DNA of 6,108 nucleotides from contig JBBRGA010000176.1 of the NCBI GenBank assembly GCA_038241115.1, positions 1 through 6,108 of the forward strand, written 5' to 3'. This DNA comes from JANYJJ01 sp038241115. GTDB lineage: Bacteria; Pseudomonadota; Gammaproteobacteria; Burkholderiales; Burkholderiaceae_C. Below, piece by piece: positions 5,811-6,108 of the stretch (position 1 is the first letter of the stretch; each line of letters starts with the position of its first letter). The notes below the pieces were generated by a model, which was not told where the DNA came from, did no database searches, and saw only the letters and a program-made list of their open reading frames with translations. Position numbers and translations under genes: made by a program.

Positions 5811-5844
5811 CCACCGTAAAACCAAACCTTTCGGAGAAATTCAA

Positions 5845-6108
5845 ATGACCCACAAACTCAACACCCTCGCCAAAGCAATTTCTGCAGCACTTTTGACGGC
5901 CCTCGCAGCCCAAGGCGCATTTGCCCAAGCCGCCTCCGAGCCCACGAAACGTGCAGAGGTGAAAGCGGAAGCCAAGGCCGCTACCAAAGACGGCAGCATG
6001 ACCAATGGCCCAAGCGCGAGCCAGAAGCCGATGTCTTCCGGTGGCACCGACAAGCGCAAGAAAGAGAAAGCTGAAGGCAAGTCCAGCCTGCGTGCCGGTG
6101 AAGAGATC
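5845..6108 (+). CDS. exported Lys/Ala-rich small protein, 3'-truncated by window end
   Basis: The frame opens at an ATG preceded by GGAGA with seven bases of spacing, the best ribosome binding site in the window, and is still open at the right edge after 88 codons. Residues 1-27 form a standard signal peptide (THKLNTLAKA, then a hydrophobic AALLTALAA stretch) with probable cleavage after AFA. The mature part is hydrophilic and rich in Lys, Ala, Ser and Gly and looks disordered: KRAEVKAEAKAATKDG at 35-50, then a Ser/Gly/Lys-rich region. The KRAEVKAEAKAA block recalls the short TRAEVRAEL-type motif of DUF4148 periplasmic proteins common in Burkholderiales. That match is weak and from memory. 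A predicted promoter and leader hairpin lie directly upstream. The gene looks real, but its function is unknown. Confidence 0.75.
   Translation, partial: MTHKLNTLAKAISAALLTALAAQGAFAQAASEPTKRAEVKAEAKAATKDGSMTNGPSASQKPMSSGGTDKRKKEKAEGKSSLRAGEEI

Larger units (their letters stand above)
5445..5844. promoter_or_regulatory. divergent intergenic region
   Basis: This 400-bp stretch separates the minus-strand regulator from the plus-strand exported protein. Bases 5445-5588 are an in-frame upstream extension of the regulator and may be partly coding if a longer start is used. The rest holds a tandem 16-bp repeat (5624-5655), a sigma-70-like promoter (5712-5740) and a hairpin (5791-5810). I see no RNA gene and no clear promoter for the regulator. 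Confidence 0.5.

Overview
The window reads as an ordinary stretch of chromosome from a GC-rich betaproteobacterium. The Crp/Fnr-type regulator, the long-chain acyl-CoA synthetase and the small eRF1-like 'translational machinery' protein all resemble, from memory, proteins of Burkholderiales, most likely Comamonadaceae. No database search was possible, so this placement is an inference. I see no mobile element, CRISPR array, tRNA, rRNA or phage gene.

Layout from left to right. A possible partial minus-strand gene runs off the left edge (1-34). Next come two minus-strand genes that may form a stress pair: a small eRF1-fold protein (36-431) and, upstream of it, a Dps-family protein (513-1061). 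A 189-bp divergent intergenic region separates these from a plus-strand six-helix membrane protein of the YoaK/DUF1275 family (1251-2036). A 136-bp gap holding a perfect FNR-type box leads into a plus-strand AMP-forming acyl-CoA synthetase (2173-3882). This converges on a minus-strand exported mono-haem cytochrome c (3909-4520), and a weak terminator-like hairpin lies in the 26-bp gap. Upstream of the cytochrome gene, on the same strand, is a Crp/Fnr-family regulator without an iron-sulfur cluster motif (4665-5444). A second, near-perfect FNR-type box lies between those two genes. A roughly 400-bp divergent region follows, holding a tandem 16-bp repeat, a good sigma-70-like promoter and a leader hairpin. 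It drives a plus-strand exported Lys/Ala-rich small protein that runs off the right edge (5845-6108).

How the genes may work together. The content suggests stress and oxygen-limitation physiology: Dps, the eRF1-like protein, a Crp/Fnr regulator, a periplasmic electron carrier and two FNR-type operators. The regulator encoded here lacks the FNR cysteines and has a non-FNR recognition helix, so the two FNR boxes are probably read by an FNR/Anr protein encoded elsewhere.

The most unusual observation is in the Dps protein. In an ungapped alignment with E. coli Dps (recalled from memory), three of the five classical ferroxidase ligands are replaced (His to Tyr, His to Arg, Asp to Gly), although the fold and the rest of the motif are kept. 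The two FNR-type boxes at a convergent gene pair come second. I do not see a complete new multi-gene system here.
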